64,000 bases of DNA, taken from CAIVAT01 sp037128705. GTDB taxonomy: Bacteria > Bacteroidota > Bacteroidia > Bacteroidales > FEN-979. Location of the stretch: the NCBI GenBank assembly GCA_037128705.1, contig JBAXVX010000014.1:1-64000 (forward strand), written 5' to 3'. Below are positions 63,451-64,000 of this stretch, piece by piece. Made by a program: the position numbers and the translations under genes. The notes under the pieces were generated by a model. The model ran no database searches. It was not told the DNA's origin and saw nothing but the letters and a program-made list of their open reading frames with translations. Position 1 is the first letter of the stretch; each line of letters starts with the position of its first letter.

Positions 63451-64000
63451 TTGACTGCCTCTGACCTTCATATTATCTCTTTTGATGTTCCCTTCCCGGC
63501 AAATTACGGTGGGGTAATTGATGTTTTCTATAAAATCAGGGCCTTGCACCGGGCCGGGATAAAAATTCACCTTCATTGCTTTGAATACAACCGGAAGCCA
63601 GCTCCGGAACTCGAACTCTTCTGTACCTCCGTTCATTATTATAAGCGGAATACAGGCTTGCTGGCAAATATCAGGCTGAAACCCTACATTGTTGCAAGCC
63701 GGATGTCGAAGGAACTCCTGGCCGATCTCCTGAAAGACGATTACCCGATCCTGTTCGAAGGACTTCATTCCTGCGGTTTCATGGCAGACAGAAGGTTGAA
63801 GGATCGCCTCCTGATCTACCGGGAAAGCAACATCGAGCATCAATATTATTATCATCTTGCCAAAGCGGAGAAAAACCCGGCGAAAAAGTTATTTTTTATT
63901 GGCGAGAGTTTGCGGCTCAGGATTTTTCAGAAAATACTTCGGCACGCCTCTGTCATGCTTTCTGTTTCACAGGAGGATACCAAATATTTGTCAACTCATT
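63451..64000 (+). CDS. glycosyltransferase, N-terminal part (TTG start, truncated by window end)
   Basis: An open frame begins after the TAA at 63445 and stays open to the right edge (183 codons). The only start near the conserved core is TTG at 63451, giving TASDLHIISFDVPFPANYGG. The stretch FDVPFPANYGGVIDVFYKI, then IHLHCFEY, and LIYRESNIEHQYYYHLA are typical of a Bacteroidota group of GT4-like glycosyltransferases. It follows the GT4 gene by 52 bp and likely belongs to the same polysaccharide locus. The reverse-strand frame here is a shadow. Confidence 0.82.
   Translation, partial: MTASDLHIISFDVPFPANYGGVIDVFYKIRALHRAGIKIHLHCFEYNRKPAPELELFCTSVHYYKRNTGLLANIRLKPYIVASRMSKELLADLLKDDYPILFEGLHSCGFMADRRLKDRLLIYRESNIEHQYYYHLAKAEKNPAKKLFFIGESLRLRIFQKILRHASVMLSVSQEDTKYLSTH

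Overview
This 64 kb window is from a member of the Bacteroidota, most likely a Bacteroidales-type anaerobe. Three secreted proteins carry C-terminal type IX secretion (T9SS) sorting domains. There are two TonB-dependent receptors with carboxypeptidase-like N-domains, together with DUF4249, DUF5606, HYC_CC_PP and MauE/DoxX (BT_3928-type) families and a Porin_10-like barrel. Many genes are preceded by a TAnnTTTG box, the Bacteroidota -7 element. Genus cannot be told from this sequence. No phage, insertion sequence, tRNA or CRISPR array was seen.

Layout: 1-2190 is the 3' end of an rRNA operon (23S 3' part, 5S, terminator). 2252-10921 holds a porin, an Old Yellow Enzyme-like oxidoreductase, a VanX-type dipeptidase, a TerB/DnaJ membrane co-chaperone, a two-gene split version of the bifunctional lysine-degrading enzyme AASS (LKR plus saccharopine dehydrogenase), and mtgA. 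10997-23277 holds ppdK, a membrane TPR/HTH regulator, an orphan degenerate receiver and a 2224-residue modular T9SS surface protein. 23353-26716 is a metal-type cassette (HYC_CC_PP protein, TonB receptor, periplasmic HMA protein). 26826-30255 holds a beta-propeller lipoprotein, malic enzyme, a cold-shock protein and a small lipoprotein. 30297-40632 is a long minus-strand housekeeping run: a DoxX-type protein, an orphan peptide permease, tpiA, prmA, a 1509-residue protein of unknown function, plsY and dnaN. It diverges from folP-cdaA (40715-42364). 42420-46621 carries ruvX-def-lipoprotein (minus) diverging from dapD-GT9, then tsaC. 46639-53545 holds a TonB receptor/DUF4249 pair, an alpha/beta hydrolase and an Omp28-like T9SS protein. 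53685-64000 holds purB, a GT2, DUF5606-pyrK-pyrD, an Asp-box T9SS protein, murB, a GT4 and the start of a further glycosyltransferase.

The most unusual signal is in the gaps. At least eleven short tandem arrays have strict unit lengths of 7 or 8 nt, and six of them abut or overlap the stop codon of a neighbouring gene. In those six the unit carries TGA or TAA in the reading direction of that gene. Because 7 and 8 are not multiples of 3, such arrays close all three frames within a few units. One array also supplies the start codon of the next gene. A 23-nt stretch is identical at three loci 12 kb apart, so these are dispersed copies rather than independent local slippage.

Other leads are a FISUMP module nested inside an Ig-like unit of the giant surface protein, the split LKR/SDH operon in a genome that also makes lysine through dapD, the HYC_CC_PP-receptor-HMA cassette, and the 1509-residue protein translationally coupled to prmA.
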